Position numbers and translations under genes: made by a program. 64,000 nt of DNA from Phoebastria nigripes (taxonomy: Eukaryota > Chordata > Aves > Procellariiformes > Diomedeidae), in the NCBI GenBank assembly GCA_035582835.1, contig JAYKAV010002386.1:496696-560695 (forward strand). The letters run 5' to 3'. Below are positions 23,491 through 52,729 of the stretch, piece after piece. The notes beneath the pieces were generated by a model that saw only the letters and a program-made list of their open reading frames with translations, was not told the origin of the DNA and did no database searches. How positions within the stretch are numbered: the stretch's first letter is position 1; each line of letters opens with the position of its first letter.

Positions 23491-26400
23491 TGTCTCCGCA
23501 GGTGCTTCAATATAAACACAATGAGGACTTAAGAAACTTCCAGTTTCCTGCCAGATAGCCAATGTTATATTTTCAAATGTTCATGCTACGTAGTTTTCAA
23601 TTTAGGGGCTAGATAAAAATGTAATACCACTATGGCTTTAGGAAAGCTACAGTGTTTGGAGCTTGACCTTGAAACTTTTACCTGATTTCTGAACATCATT
23701 GGTGGCTTTGTTTGCTCAATGTTTACCTCTGAGAAATGTATGCTATTGATTTAAATGTTTAATATATTGACTGCCTTTTTTGTATATTTGTTATCATAAA
23801 GGTTTGGTTTAAATGCTAACAATTGTGGTCTATTTTCAGACTTTAAATAACATACAGTTCTGTATTTGGAAGGCAAAGTTATTAATAAATATAGCAATTT
23901 GGTATTTTATTCCTATTTTATACAGCTGCCCCCATAGGTTATTATCAGATGGCAATGAATATTGCTGAACAGCAGGTGGAACTCCTTTGAGCGTGTTTAT
24001 AAGCCATCTCTGTTCAATAAAAATTCCATTGTTTTCTAGCCTAGGAAATGGCTGCTGTGAGTGTTTTTGTTGTTTCCTCTCCTCTTCAGGTTTTTCTCAG
24101 TGTACTTCAGACAGCAGCAGGACTGGGGTTCTCCCAGGAACCATCTCCCAGAAACCACATGCATTCGGCGTTTTTACATCTGGAAGTCCTGGTGCTGCTT
24201 TCCCCCATACACTGCTGTCAGTATGGTTACTGTGCNTGTGAAGAAGTGACACGGAGGCTGTTCCCAAAAACTCTTCTCTCAGCCCTGGCAAAAAATGGGC
24301 ACGTAAGACCCGGCAATGGAGCTGTGTGGTGCATCTGCAAATGCATCGTAGCCAGACAGTTTGGATGCATGAAGACCTGAAAGGCTGGAAGCTTGCTTCA
24401 TTATACAACATTCCTGCGAGTGCATACAAATAAGTATCTCAGGGAGAAGTCAGAAGTAAATAGAGGGAACTGATTAACTTTGGCATAAGCATAAAAATCA
24501 GGCTTTGAAAAAGGTTTTTATTTTAGCTTTTTTTTTACTTTTTTAATTTTTAAAAGAATTTACAATGTTTTCTGTCTTGTATGTTTTAGCGAATTTGGAA
24601 TCAAGTCCTTTCTTCATAATGTACCAGATCATTAAGAAACAGGTTGGTCCAGGAGGCAAAAGGTGGTAATAACCTCTCAAGTATGGCCCATATGTGAGTT
24701 GTGGGAGTGAGTCACTGCTCACACCAGACTGGATGACTGTCCAGACCAGGATTGTAGCTCTGTCAGGTGCCTTTGGGCTCTGCAAGCTCAGCTGTCCAGG
24801 AGCAGAATTTGAAAAGCAGCTCATAGGGAACCCTACAGTTGTCAAAATTTTGTAAGAGATGTACAAAATGCCTGCCTCCCCAGTATCTGGAAAAAAACAA
24901 AGCAAGCTTCACATGTAGCAAACTGGCATGATCTGTCTCCTTTCCCAACCAGAGATACTGGAACAATTTTAAAACATTATTTCTGGGCATCTGAGTTAAC
25001 TCTTCACTGAGAAAAATAGGGAAGTTCAGCTATAATTGTTAACACTGTTCCTCTGGATTCTCTGTAAACTCATCTATGCTTTTGCTACATTCAGTTCACA
25101 TTTTTTGAGGTTTTTCTGGACAATCTTAACATGTAGAGACTGAGGGCTATGGCACATGTTCACTGAGCTAATTAAGGTTTAGGACAGTTTTGCCCACTGC
25201 TGTGTTTTCTCCTCTACAAGGCAGAAATGGGCAGCAATGTCTAAACCACCACTGCTACATACTAGGGCTCACCTAAAGGAGCCTCAGGTTTTGTCCTGAG
25301 GAAAAAGCACTGTCAGAAGTGCTCGATGTAGGTCTACTGATGGAATCGGTAGCAGAGGCATCTGTGTAACGTAAAAAAGATCATTATATGTCTCAGTTTG
25401 ACTACTTAGAAAGTAACAGTAACATTTAAATCACTCAGAAATTTTTTTTTTTAAAAAATCTGCATAGTGGCTTATGCAGGCATGTTTCTAGGTGTGTAGC
25501 AGTATCGGCTAAGTTGTTCCATGTCAACAGAGACTTATATTTTAATGAACATTTCTGCAGTGGCTTTCATTTTGTCTAATGAATATTTCAAGGAAAATGT
25601 TGTTCCAGAGTAGGCATGTGGGCTGGCTATCTCTAAGCTTTGCTATGAAGATGTAAGACTACAAGATAAATGATGTCTGAGAACCTGTGCACATATCCTT
25701 GCAGGCTGGGAGGCTGCCATACCCAGCACAACCCTACTGCCTGGCTACCTTCCTAGAGCTTATCAGCCCCTCTGCTTTATAAGCCCGGTGGCTTGTGTAA
25801 GGAGTTGGAGTCTCTTCCTGGAATAACGAATACTTGAAGCAACCAGTATTGAACAATATACTTAGACATGGAGGAAATAAAGATGTGCCATCGAGACAAA
25901 TACTGGCCCTAATGTCTCCCATTGCTCCCATGGTGCTGGAGGGGTGAGAGTCTTCAGGTGTTTTCATGTGCCCATCTGCCCTCAGAGGCGTGATGTAGCC
26001 CTGCCACACGTGCACGTGCCACTTCTCCCAGTGCTCACCCAAGCGTACGCTGACACTGTGGACCACTGGTTGGCAAAGCCTGGAGCTGGAGGCCATAGCA
26101 ACGTCTGGGGAATGTACACGGACCCCACTTCCCACCTGCTGTGAGAACAAGCTTTACGGGGCAGAACTCGCGTAACTTGGCTGAGTCCCAGCACGTGGAA
26201 CACTGCCAGTTGTTTTTTTTCCCATACCCATATGTTTACTGACTTTCCTTTACTAGTAAATCCTTTGCATGTTGTATCGTTCTACACTTCTTTTCAACTT
26301 CCTTCATCTTCTCTGTGTAAGTTGGCCAAGAACAGCTTGCTAGGTCCTTGTCTGGGTCTTCATGGTACCTTCATGTGCATCTTGGTTCTTCCTCTCCCGC

Positions 26401-28703
26401 ACACCGCTTTTCCTCTCAACTCTCTACTCCTGGATCCTGGTAGACCAATCCATTTAAATTTATTTTTCTCTATTGGCTGTGTGTGGCAAACGTGACTATT
26501 CTCCATATCCAGCCATCTTTTCTCCAGCTTGCTGAGAGGGCACTGACGATATTTCCTTCCCTTCCTTTATGTTGGTTCCAGCACTATCTGACAGCACTCA
26601 CTGCAGGGATGATGGGATTCTCACTCCCAAGCTCTCAGCACACATTTTGGGGAAGCAGATGCTCCGTAAGCATGCCTCTCTGCCCTGATAATACATTCAC
26701 TGTATCCCAATAAGGATTTAATGCCTTTAATGTGTATCTGGTTCACATTGAGACCACACTTATTACTAGACATAGTTAAAAGATAAGTGACAGACCTAGT
26801 TTATTCCATAAAGTTAAGCAAAGAGCACCAAAAGCAATACGTAAGATCTGGGAGAATAAGCCTTAGCGCAAGGATGTTTTATCTTTTAAAGTGAGGAGGT
26901 TGGTGCTCTCCCAGAGAACTCCTTAAGGAGATCGTGGATGAAAGAAAACCAAAGCAGCCTTGTTTCAACTACCTGAAAACTTAACTTTATGCCTAGCTAT
27001 CAGTTCAAGAGTTCTTCCCTCCAGGCTATGCTGCTGTGTGCAAACAGGGTATGTAGTCTTCCTTGACAAGATGCTGCCCTACTGAGATCTGATCTTCCTT
27101 TGGTTTCCTCTCACTATTCATGCTCTGTATTTCACAGAAACACACAGGGAATGCAAATAGAGAATCAAAAGGTAACCTTGAGGACTTTTATGACTGCCCT
27201 TGGTGTTTCAAAGCCACTCTTAAGTACTCCTTCCTTTCTTTCTAAAGTTAGAGGATTTCTTGATGTTGTGACTTTGCTTTTAGCTGTTCAGCATCTCTGG
27301 GACTGCAACACTAATATTTTGCAGCTCATTTGAGAAAACAGAAAAATTTTTTTGAGTGAGATGCCATGCTAGTGTATCAATCCCTTTCCCCTCTTCTCAT
27401 CTGAAGAGGTCAGCTGAACCACAGCCATAAGCTTACAGCATAACTTCTCTCAAAACACATAAAATTCCCTTTGTTTTCTTGCTTACAGCTTGTATGATTT
27501 GCAGTATGGACCTTTTCATGGCCTTGTAGTACCTTCCAGCTGTCATACTAGAAATTTTTACAGTGTCTCTGACAGTTTCATGATTCAAGGTATATCAAGG
27601 TCCCTGCAGAGCCTTGGACACTGGAGCTCTTCAAGTTTTCAAATAGTTATGGGAGAGCCTGATGGCACCAGCTGCTTCAACATCACTCCTTCATCAAACA
27701 GCTGTCTTCTCTCTTCCACCCTTACTTAGTGTGAAGAGGAATACTGTAGCTCTCTGGGCACCTTGACGCATCCCCTAAAAAAGAAGCTGGACCTTCCCTT
27801 TGGAGGAGCCATTGACTTTTCCCACTGACCCCGCTTTTCTTGACCTGGTAAATCTACGCCAGAACAAAAGTTTGCTCCGCTCAGCTAGGTAACTTAATCC
27901 AGCTGAACCTTTCTGAATGTTTATGACAACACCTTGAACAAGATACAGGCACACACTTCTTGTTGATGAGAACTATCCGGCACTTGCATCCTCAGGTGAA
28001 AAGCAGAAGGTCGGGATGGGTCAAATGCAGATCCAGAATTATGGGCAACGTGTTAGTGCTTTTCACTTCTGACAGGCAAAAGTTTCTGACACCAGAATCA
28101 GTGACTAAACTGAAACAATGAAAATCACTACTGTCAAGTCTTGCCTTACTTTGCTGAGGTCTCTCAGGGGAAAAAGAAACTCAGCTCTGCTCATCAGAGG
28201 ATAAGAAATGGGTCCAAGAGAGATTCCAGGCACAAACCAACTCTGGAGGAGAAATACTACTCTATCTGATTCATCTCTGATGAGGAAAAAAAAAATGAAG
28301 CCTTCAAGTTTTAGAAGCTTGGTTTTAGAAAAGGCCCAAGGCCAGTCCGGAACAGGCTTTGGCATGAGAGTGTTTGATGACAATTCTTCTGGTCAGAGAC
28401 CTTTTATTTCCACAGGATCTGAACTTGGTCCTTGCACCCTTCCTGAGACAGCCATTCGAGTCCTTGTCTCCTGTTGCACATATCTTTCTTCACGGCCATT
28501 TCCTCCACCTAGCAGAGATTCAGAGAGACTTCTGTCAGCTATACAGCCTTGTTCCCGATTAGGACAGCTCTTTGGGTTCATCCCAAAATTTCTCCAATGG
28601 TTGTGTCAGAATTCCATCCAAATTAAGAAATGAATATCTGCTTTCTTTCCCAAGCCTCACACCTCTGTGGTTGAGTCATCTTTGGACACTAAATACCAAG
28701 AAC

Positions 28704-28810
28704 TATAGAATCATAGAATAGTTTGGGTTGGAAGGGACCTTTAAAGGTCATCTAGTCCAACCCCCCTGCTGTGGGCAGGGACAATCTTCAGCTAGATCAG
28801 GTTGCTCAGA
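28704..28810 (-). mobile_element. CR1 LINE 3' tail, minus orientation, heavily 5'-truncated
   Basis: This stretch starts with 'tatagaatcatagaata', then 'gggttggaagggacctttaa', 'ggtcatctagtccaacccc' and 'tgctgtgggcaggga'. That is the reverse complement of the 3' end of a chicken-repeat-1 element, including the ATTCTATG-type terminal repeat units. Only about 107 bases remain. It is a typical dead avian insertion and a strong clue that the genome is a bird's. Confidence 0.9.
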
Positions 28811-30690
28811 AGACGACCATTTTTTTACTGGTGTGTTATGACCTATGAGTCATCCTGGTGGTTCCTTGGGGTGAGTGGGCTGTACTGCACTAGGGCTCAG
28901 TTACTGTCAGTTACTATCATCTCAGGTGTCTGCAAGGAGCTTCATGCCTGGGGCACCACTCTTTCAACCCCATCTCTGTGATTGCCAAGGCACCCTGGAA
29001 CAATAATATATTTAATAGAACGGTCTTTCTTTTCTTGAGAAGACTCTGAGACCCAGCTCCACATCCCCAGCAAGTGTATGATGGAAAGAAGTATTGGAAT
29101 CACCCAGCATTTATGGACTGGCTCTCAAAAGAGAACAAAAATTATTAATAGTAACTGCAGTTCTGTAAGCTGTAATATCCATATGCATATTTGCTACCTA
29201 TTTTCCTTCCTTCCTCCTTCCCCAAGTCTCTTTTTTTGGTACTTTTGTTGTTGAGCCTCAGCAGAGTATGCTGCTATTTTGTGATTATGTATGCGGTGGG
29301 AGGGAAGGTAGAGCATGTGTGCCCCCTCTGGGTATTGCTTCGGTAAAAACAAGTCTGGCTCAAGTGTTTGTTGTGCAAATCTCCACACTGTAAATGTATA
29401 TATGTGCAAAAAACCATACCCAGGAACCACAGTCACTGGAAAGTAACCTTGCTTTCCTCCTCTTTGCTGCATAACACTCCCCTCTGCCTGTCCTTTGGGA
29501 ATAGCATCCGCTTACACAAAACTTCCATCAGAATCTGGAGGAAGACTGACAGTCAAACTGTAGCCAACTCGTGCATGGGAGGACAAGAAGGATTTCTTGA
29601 ACGCTGTAAGAGAAGGTGACCAGCAAAGCAAATCACAGCCCAGCAGAAAGACAAGCATACCAAAATGCAAGATTGGTTAATTATCTAGAACCCAGGTAGG
29701 ACTAGGATGCCCATGCTACAGGGTACTGCAAGGAATAGCTAGAAAGATACAGCTTTTGCCTTGGTATGTTTGTGTCTACATTAAGACAAAATGCAGCAAA
29801 TGGGTGAAATGAACAGGGTAGTGAAGAGGTAGTAATATTCTGATAGATATTTATTTCTCTCTTACACCAGAACCACAGAAGAATCAGGATAAAAAATGAA
29901 AATGCTACAGTGGTGCTGTCTACTGACATGTGGATGAAATAATGTAGCCATCCTATCTGCCAAGCTGAAGTTCAGTTGCCAAGTCCTTGAGCTTTACCAT
30001 GAGAAATGCTCCTTCCCCTAACCTCAGCTTCCCATCCATGTAATTTGCAGTTATCCCCTGAATTAAGATTTCAGTGATGGAAACAGCAGTGATTTCTGCA
30101 TGTTAGTAAGAGACTACCTTCTTGTACATTCCAGCTGACATTTTATCCATTTTCTCTGATTTAATGAGTTAGCTAGTATAGGATGCTGACATTTGGGAGG
30201 GCAAAAAGCAGCACCTCCTGTGAAGACGCCAGTCCCTCACAACTTCCTGCAACTCCCTCTNGCCGTTGACTCTGTGCACTGGTTTCTTTTCCTTGGATAA
30301 ATTTGAGAGATCAGTAACAGAAAGGTTTTTCTAAACCTTTAATTTTGGTGGATCGCTGCTGGGATATTTCAGAGCCAAAGTGGAAGCAAACATCAGCAGT
30401 GCAAGTCTCTCCCCACAAGCAGGGGAAGCCGTGATCCAGTGCGGGAAGCGAAGGATGTGGGGAGCCTGGAGATGGGGCAGCACATTGCTTCACCAGAGCA
30501 CCCAGGAGGAGCGGTTGCACAAGGACCTATTATATGGCAAAGCGTTAATTTCTGTTACTAAATGGGTCTTGGAGCTCTAGCTGGTCCCAGCCCCAGCTAA
30601 AGATGGCAGGGGTACCAAGTGTGACAGCCTAGGCTAACTAAGAGAAGCAACTAAGCACCCTTCCGCAATTAATTTTATGAAATCCAGAGC
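28811..30690. other. Spacer upstream of the PWP1 CpG island
   Basis: No gene is recognised. The sequence is unremarkable, with one N near 30261, and GC content rises sharply from about 30700 into the PWP1 promoter. Confidence 0.5.
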
Positions 30691-31081
30691 AACTGCTGCT
30701 GAAGGCAATCGGTCTCCCAGCAAGTTCAGTCAGGAACCGAGCGTTTGTCGCCCCTCGGCCCACGGGTGCCAGCCCGGGGAGCCCGGTGGGGCCGTGAGGA
30801 GATAACGGTCGCCCGCCCACCTTCCCTTAACTGCCGCGCAGGCCCCGCCCCCCCGCAAGGCCCCGCCCCGCTGAAGGCCAACCCCCCGTAGCCACGCCCC
30901 TCCCCGCCTTCCTGGCTGTCTCGGCGCTCGGAGATGACCTCACGCGGCACTGTCTCCGCCCCTTCCGTTTTTCTCCGCCGTTGCAGGCGGAGCCCCCATC
31001 AGCTACGTCACTCGGCGCGCGCCGGAGCTGCTCGCACGTGCCGTACCGCTCGCGCCGCGCCGCTCGCGTGCCGCCGCCGCC
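30690..31081 (+). promoter_or_regulatory. PWP1 CpG-island promoter and 5' UTR
   Basis: From about 30700 the sequence becomes very GC- and CpG-rich, continuing past exon 2 to about 31660. There is no TATA box. Visible motifs are GC boxes around 30840-30870 and 30957, an ETS-type CCTTCCG at 30961-30967, a CRE-like TACGTCA at 31004-31010 and a perfect E-box CACGTG at 31035-31040, 42 nt before the ATG. ETS, CRE and E-box sites are common in housekeeping and ribosome-biogenesis promoters, and E-boxes are MYC targets. The start site cannot be fixed from sequence. No partner gene is evident on the minus strand. Confidence 0.75.
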
Positions 31082-49362
<18,281 letters not shown>

Positions 49363-49757
49363 TGGACCAAACATCACAAAATCAAAGTAATTAATGGGAC
49401 TACGACTAATGTGCATTCTACAAATCCCCGTTTGGTGAGAGTTCATAGAAATTACTCTAGTGTCTTGCATTCTGCAGGCTTCTTCATCTCAGACAAAGAA
49501 ACATGGTGATGTGGTTAAGCTCTTAAGTCGGCAGTCCTAAGTTCCTGCCTCTCTTACCGGCTTTGAAAAATGAAATCACTTGCTTTTGCCTGAGATTATG
49601 ATCCCTGAAACAGGGGCTACTATGTGTAAAGTTGATATATAAAATGAAATAGTCACTAGAAAAGCGCCCTGCTGCTACCAGAAGTTTGCTGAATACTGCA
49701 AAGAAGGTAAATATCTTCTAAAGGCATAAGGAAAAATACTTCAGACAGCAGTTGTGT

Positions 49758-49767
49758 AATAAATAAA
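49758..49767 (+). terminator. Candidate PWP1 polyadenylation signal (overlapping AATAAA pair)
   Basis: Two overlapping AATAAA hexamers (49758-49763 and 49762-49767) lie about 400 nt after the PWP1 stop, a plausible 3' UTR length. A further AATAAA at 50941-50946 is an alternative. The choice is not settled by sequence alone. Confidence 0.45.
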
Positions 49768-51528
49768 CAAAAGCTGAATGAAATGACAGGTGTAAATAGA
49801 TAATTTATCCTTAATTTAAGGCTAGATTTACAGATTCCTAATAGAGATTTTAAAAGTTCTTCTATGTAACTTTTTTTAAGTCTTAAAGAGTATCTCTTGG
49901 GCAGTAACTTCGAGTCCCCAAGTAGAACCTTGAAATGTATTTGTAACACCTCAGATCACCAATATCAAACCAGAAATATCCCAGCTGTATCCCATCAAGA
50001 TCAAGGGTTTCTTTTCCCTGGTTCCACAGCACCTGAAGCTTATTGATGTTGCCTGTGTACTGGGTTTTTCTTCAAACTCCAAACGTAATGTATATAAAGA
50101 GAATTTGAACTGAAATAAGGAGCTACTACTCAGAAGAGGATGAGAGGCTGTCAGGACACAAAGCGAGGGTAGGGATCTCAGCTGGTCACTGTCACTAGTG
50201 AAAGCTGTCCATGTTACATGCTCACGTTCTTAACTCCTCCCAGGCATTTCTGCCTGAAACCTGAAGGCACAGAGGAACATTTTGAGTATCAGCCTAACCA
50301 CTGACTTAAAACGCTTCGTTTATAGCATGAGGAACCTAGTCAAGGAATGTGACTCAAACAATTTCCTCACATTTAAATGAATATCCAAGTGCCTTACCCC
50401 AGGCCAGAAGTTAAATGATACTCTTCTCCTCCTGTGAAGTGCTTCCCTCTCCACACACTGGGAGGCGTTTGTTGAAGTGCTGCTGCTGTGAAAATGCCCT
50501 GGATATTAAAGCAACTGGTATCAAAGCAGCCATAGTGTCAGTGCATGTAGTTGACAAGATCTTACCACTGCTTTCCACCCTAGCTTATTGTAACTCATTC
50601 TGGTGAGGTAAAGCAGATAAAGTACAAACTGCAGATGGGGAAAAGGCAGGGCTGTAGGTTTCCTTCCCATCCCTCAAAGTTAAGTGGCTGCTTCTAAATC
50701 CAATTTAGCTGTTTCTAGTCTGGTGACAGGTGTTTAGCATGGCTCTGCAGGAACCAAGAATAGTTTGGATGTGTTGGGATTCCTGCCTCAATCCTTTCTC
50801 TGCCAAGCAATAGTGAACAATGTGTGGACAACAAATGAACAACTGCTTTTGTGAAGCTTAAGAAGGTGAAAGCACCAGAACCACCTCTGTTCAAGTACTC
50901 TCCACTGAAAAGCTGCAAGTTTTCTAAAGCTTTCGTTTGAAATAAATGCTTNGTGTGGAGGGTAGTAATTTCTGTTATCTCTACCTCTGGTATTAATGGG
51001 CACTGTAGCTCTAGAAGTTGCTTTTTGTTTTAGGAAGAAATTGCGTTACTGCAAGCAACACATCTTTCCCTTGACTAAACAAAATCCCTCAACCTGTCTT
51101 TCTGGAGCTTTTTGTTCACATACTGATCTCAGAGGGCAAGCATTGTGCGTTTTCAGGTTTGAAGAACCCAGGGAGCTCTCTAGGAAATAGAGCATATGGG
51201 GAGAGGTACAGCTGAACCTCGGCCATTTAGGGCAAGAACTGGAGCCTCTTTCACAAGTGAACTTCCAACTACCTTGTCAGAGCTCAGCTTACTGTTCTTT
51301 TACAGCACAGCCAGAGGAGCCACACAGCAAATCTACAAGGTTTAAAGACAAGTTCTTAGCTGCGCCTGTTCATGAAGGTGCTCCTACCCATACCTTGTCC
51401 TGGGAAAGCTTGGGAGAGGCAGAGGATGAAAAAGTGGTGTTATTTCTCTTAGCATCATTATCAGAAATAGGAAACTTTTTTCCAGAATGTGTAAATATTA
51501 AAAAAGAACATTAGAAAAGAGCCACATT
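49768..51528. other. Spacer between convergent PWP1 and PRDM4 3' ends
   Basis: No gene is recognised. It has one N near 50952 and may contain distal 3' UTR of either neighbour. Confidence 0.5.
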
Positions 51529-51534
51529 TTTAAT
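51529..51534 (-). terminator. Candidate distal PRDM4 polyadenylation signal (ATTAAA on minus strand)
   Basis: On the minus strand ATTAAA is followed by a T/GT-rich stretch, which fits a cleavage region. It would give a PRDM4 3' UTR of about 0.9 kb. A closer AATAAA at 52276-52281 is the proximal alternative. Confidence 0.35.
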
Positions 51535-51834
51535 TTTTTTAAAAGAAAACAACAGAATGAAATACATCTTCATTCCATAAATAATATTAGCAGCAAACCC
51601 TCCCATCACTCCAGGTGGTAAAAGGTTTACAGCACAAGAAGTAATATATACTGTAAACACTGTCTGATCATCTGTAAGCCTCTTCCTTACTGAGTCTATA
51701 CAGTCTTTACCTCTTCACCTGCTTACATGTTCTAGTGAACTAGAGTGAGAAGAGGCAGTAACTGTTCTCCAAAAGCCAATTTTTGATTTTCTGTAGTGGG
51801 GTAATTGCTTTGTCTGGAAATGCTGAGTTCACTG

Positions 51835-51837
<3 letters not shown>

Positions 51838-51887
<50 letters not shown>
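51838..51887 (+). repeat. Pure 50-base T homopolymer (A50 in the PRDM4 sense)
   Basis: Uninterrupted T from 51838 to 51887, followed by CAG. Read in the PRDM4 direction it is a 50-base A tract about 530 nt after the PRDM4 stop, so it may lie in its 3' UTR. It has the same length as the A tract at 62812. Confidence 0.9.
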
Positions 51888-52275
51888 CAGAAGGAAACCC
51901 AAGCATTGACAGTCTTTGCTCTGTGCCAAACTACATCCTTCAATTAAAAAGTATTAAAAAAAAAAAAATGCATCAATTGCCACCACCATTTTTTTTGTTT
52001 GTTTTTCTTAATGATGTCATGGCTTTGGCAGTTAAGGACCATTGGCTTACAGGTCACTGCAATCACTTGACAACATTTCTGGTTTGTGGCTCTTTACTCA
52101 AAGGGCTATGCAAGGTGTGTCACGTATCCCAGCACTGGATGGATTAATCTGAGTGATTTGGAAAAGAAGTATGCACAGTGTGTGTGAAAAAATCTCCTTG
52201 CCTCATATTTCCTTCTTAGCAACTGTTCACTTGTATGTGTGTGGTCCATTCTCATTCAGTGTTTTGGCTACGGAG

Positions 52276-52281
52276 TTTATT
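52276..52281 (-). terminator. Candidate proximal PRDM4 polyadenylation signal (AATAAA on minus strand)
   Basis: TTTATT on the + strand reads AATAAA about 140 nt after the PRDM4 stop. The downstream element is CA-rich rather than GT-rich, so use is uncertain. Confidence 0.4.
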
Positions 52282-52419
52282 AAGCGGTGGTAGTGCAGAG
52301 ACCAAAACAGAAGGAAAACTCCTCATTTGACATACACTGTTGACTGGGGAAACAAGGAAGAGGTTTTTTTTTTCCTTCCCCAGTTTTAACATCCAAGAAA
52401 ATTTCCCTCTCTCTTTTCT

Positions 52420-52729
52420 TCATTTGTGTCCAGAGAGGGCATCACCTGTAGAATAGACTCCATTGTTAATCCTACAGTCTTCAGTCCTCATAGAGTCTAT
52501 TAATTCTTCCTCTGAATCCTCCTCCTCTTCCTCCTCTGGGGCTGACAGGCTGGATGTGGGGCCTTTACATATTTTTAAATGGCGAGTGAGGTGATATTTG
52601 GTTAGATAAGCCTTGGAGCATTTTTCACAGACATAGTCCCTCTTTCCTTCATGTGAATTGAGATGCTTCTTCAGGTGATTTGTCCTCAGAAACAGCTTGT
52701 CACACTTGGGGCACTTGATCTGCCGCTCT
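52420..52729 (-). CDS. PRDM4: PRDM4 terminal exon: last zinc fingers, acidic tail and stop
   Basis: The acceptor is TGTCTTGCAG and the stop is TGA (complement of 52422-52420). It encodes the finger [20 protein letters not shown], then [23 protein letters not shown], whose final ligand is Cys rather than His (C2HC). A Glu/Asp-rich stretch and the tail [21 protein letters not shown] follow. Confidence 0.95.

Larger units (their letters stand above)
10867..28703. other. Gene-poor spacer between ABTB3 and PWP1
   Basis: No spliced or intronless gene is supported; the open frames here are short and lack recognisable domains. The first kilobase may be extended ABTB3 3' UTR. The rest holds degenerate ancient-repeat fragments (near 8.1, 21.4-22.3 and 23.4 kb; the 8.1-kb one is in the adjacent ABTB3 intron), a 25-base T tract (17275-17299), a TA microsatellite (about 23052-23067), a guanine-run segment (17524-17549) and several enhancer-like segments (about 17.9-18.15, 18.4-18.56 and 19.4-19.62 kb). 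A 3'-UTR-like AT-rich segment ends at an AATAAA (23884-23889). Confidence 0.6.

Noticed and set aside
49501..49600. MIR-like SINE phrase ('gtggttaag', then 'cctgcctctcttaccgg') after PWP1
   Set aside because: The match is short and interrupted, with no clear B box; it could equally be unique 3' UTR sequence.
51838..51900. T50 followed by CAG resembles a strong splice acceptor on the + strand for an extra PWP1 exon
   Set aside because: PWP1 already ends with a conserved C-terminus and stop at 49362, and the following frame encodes nothing recognisable.
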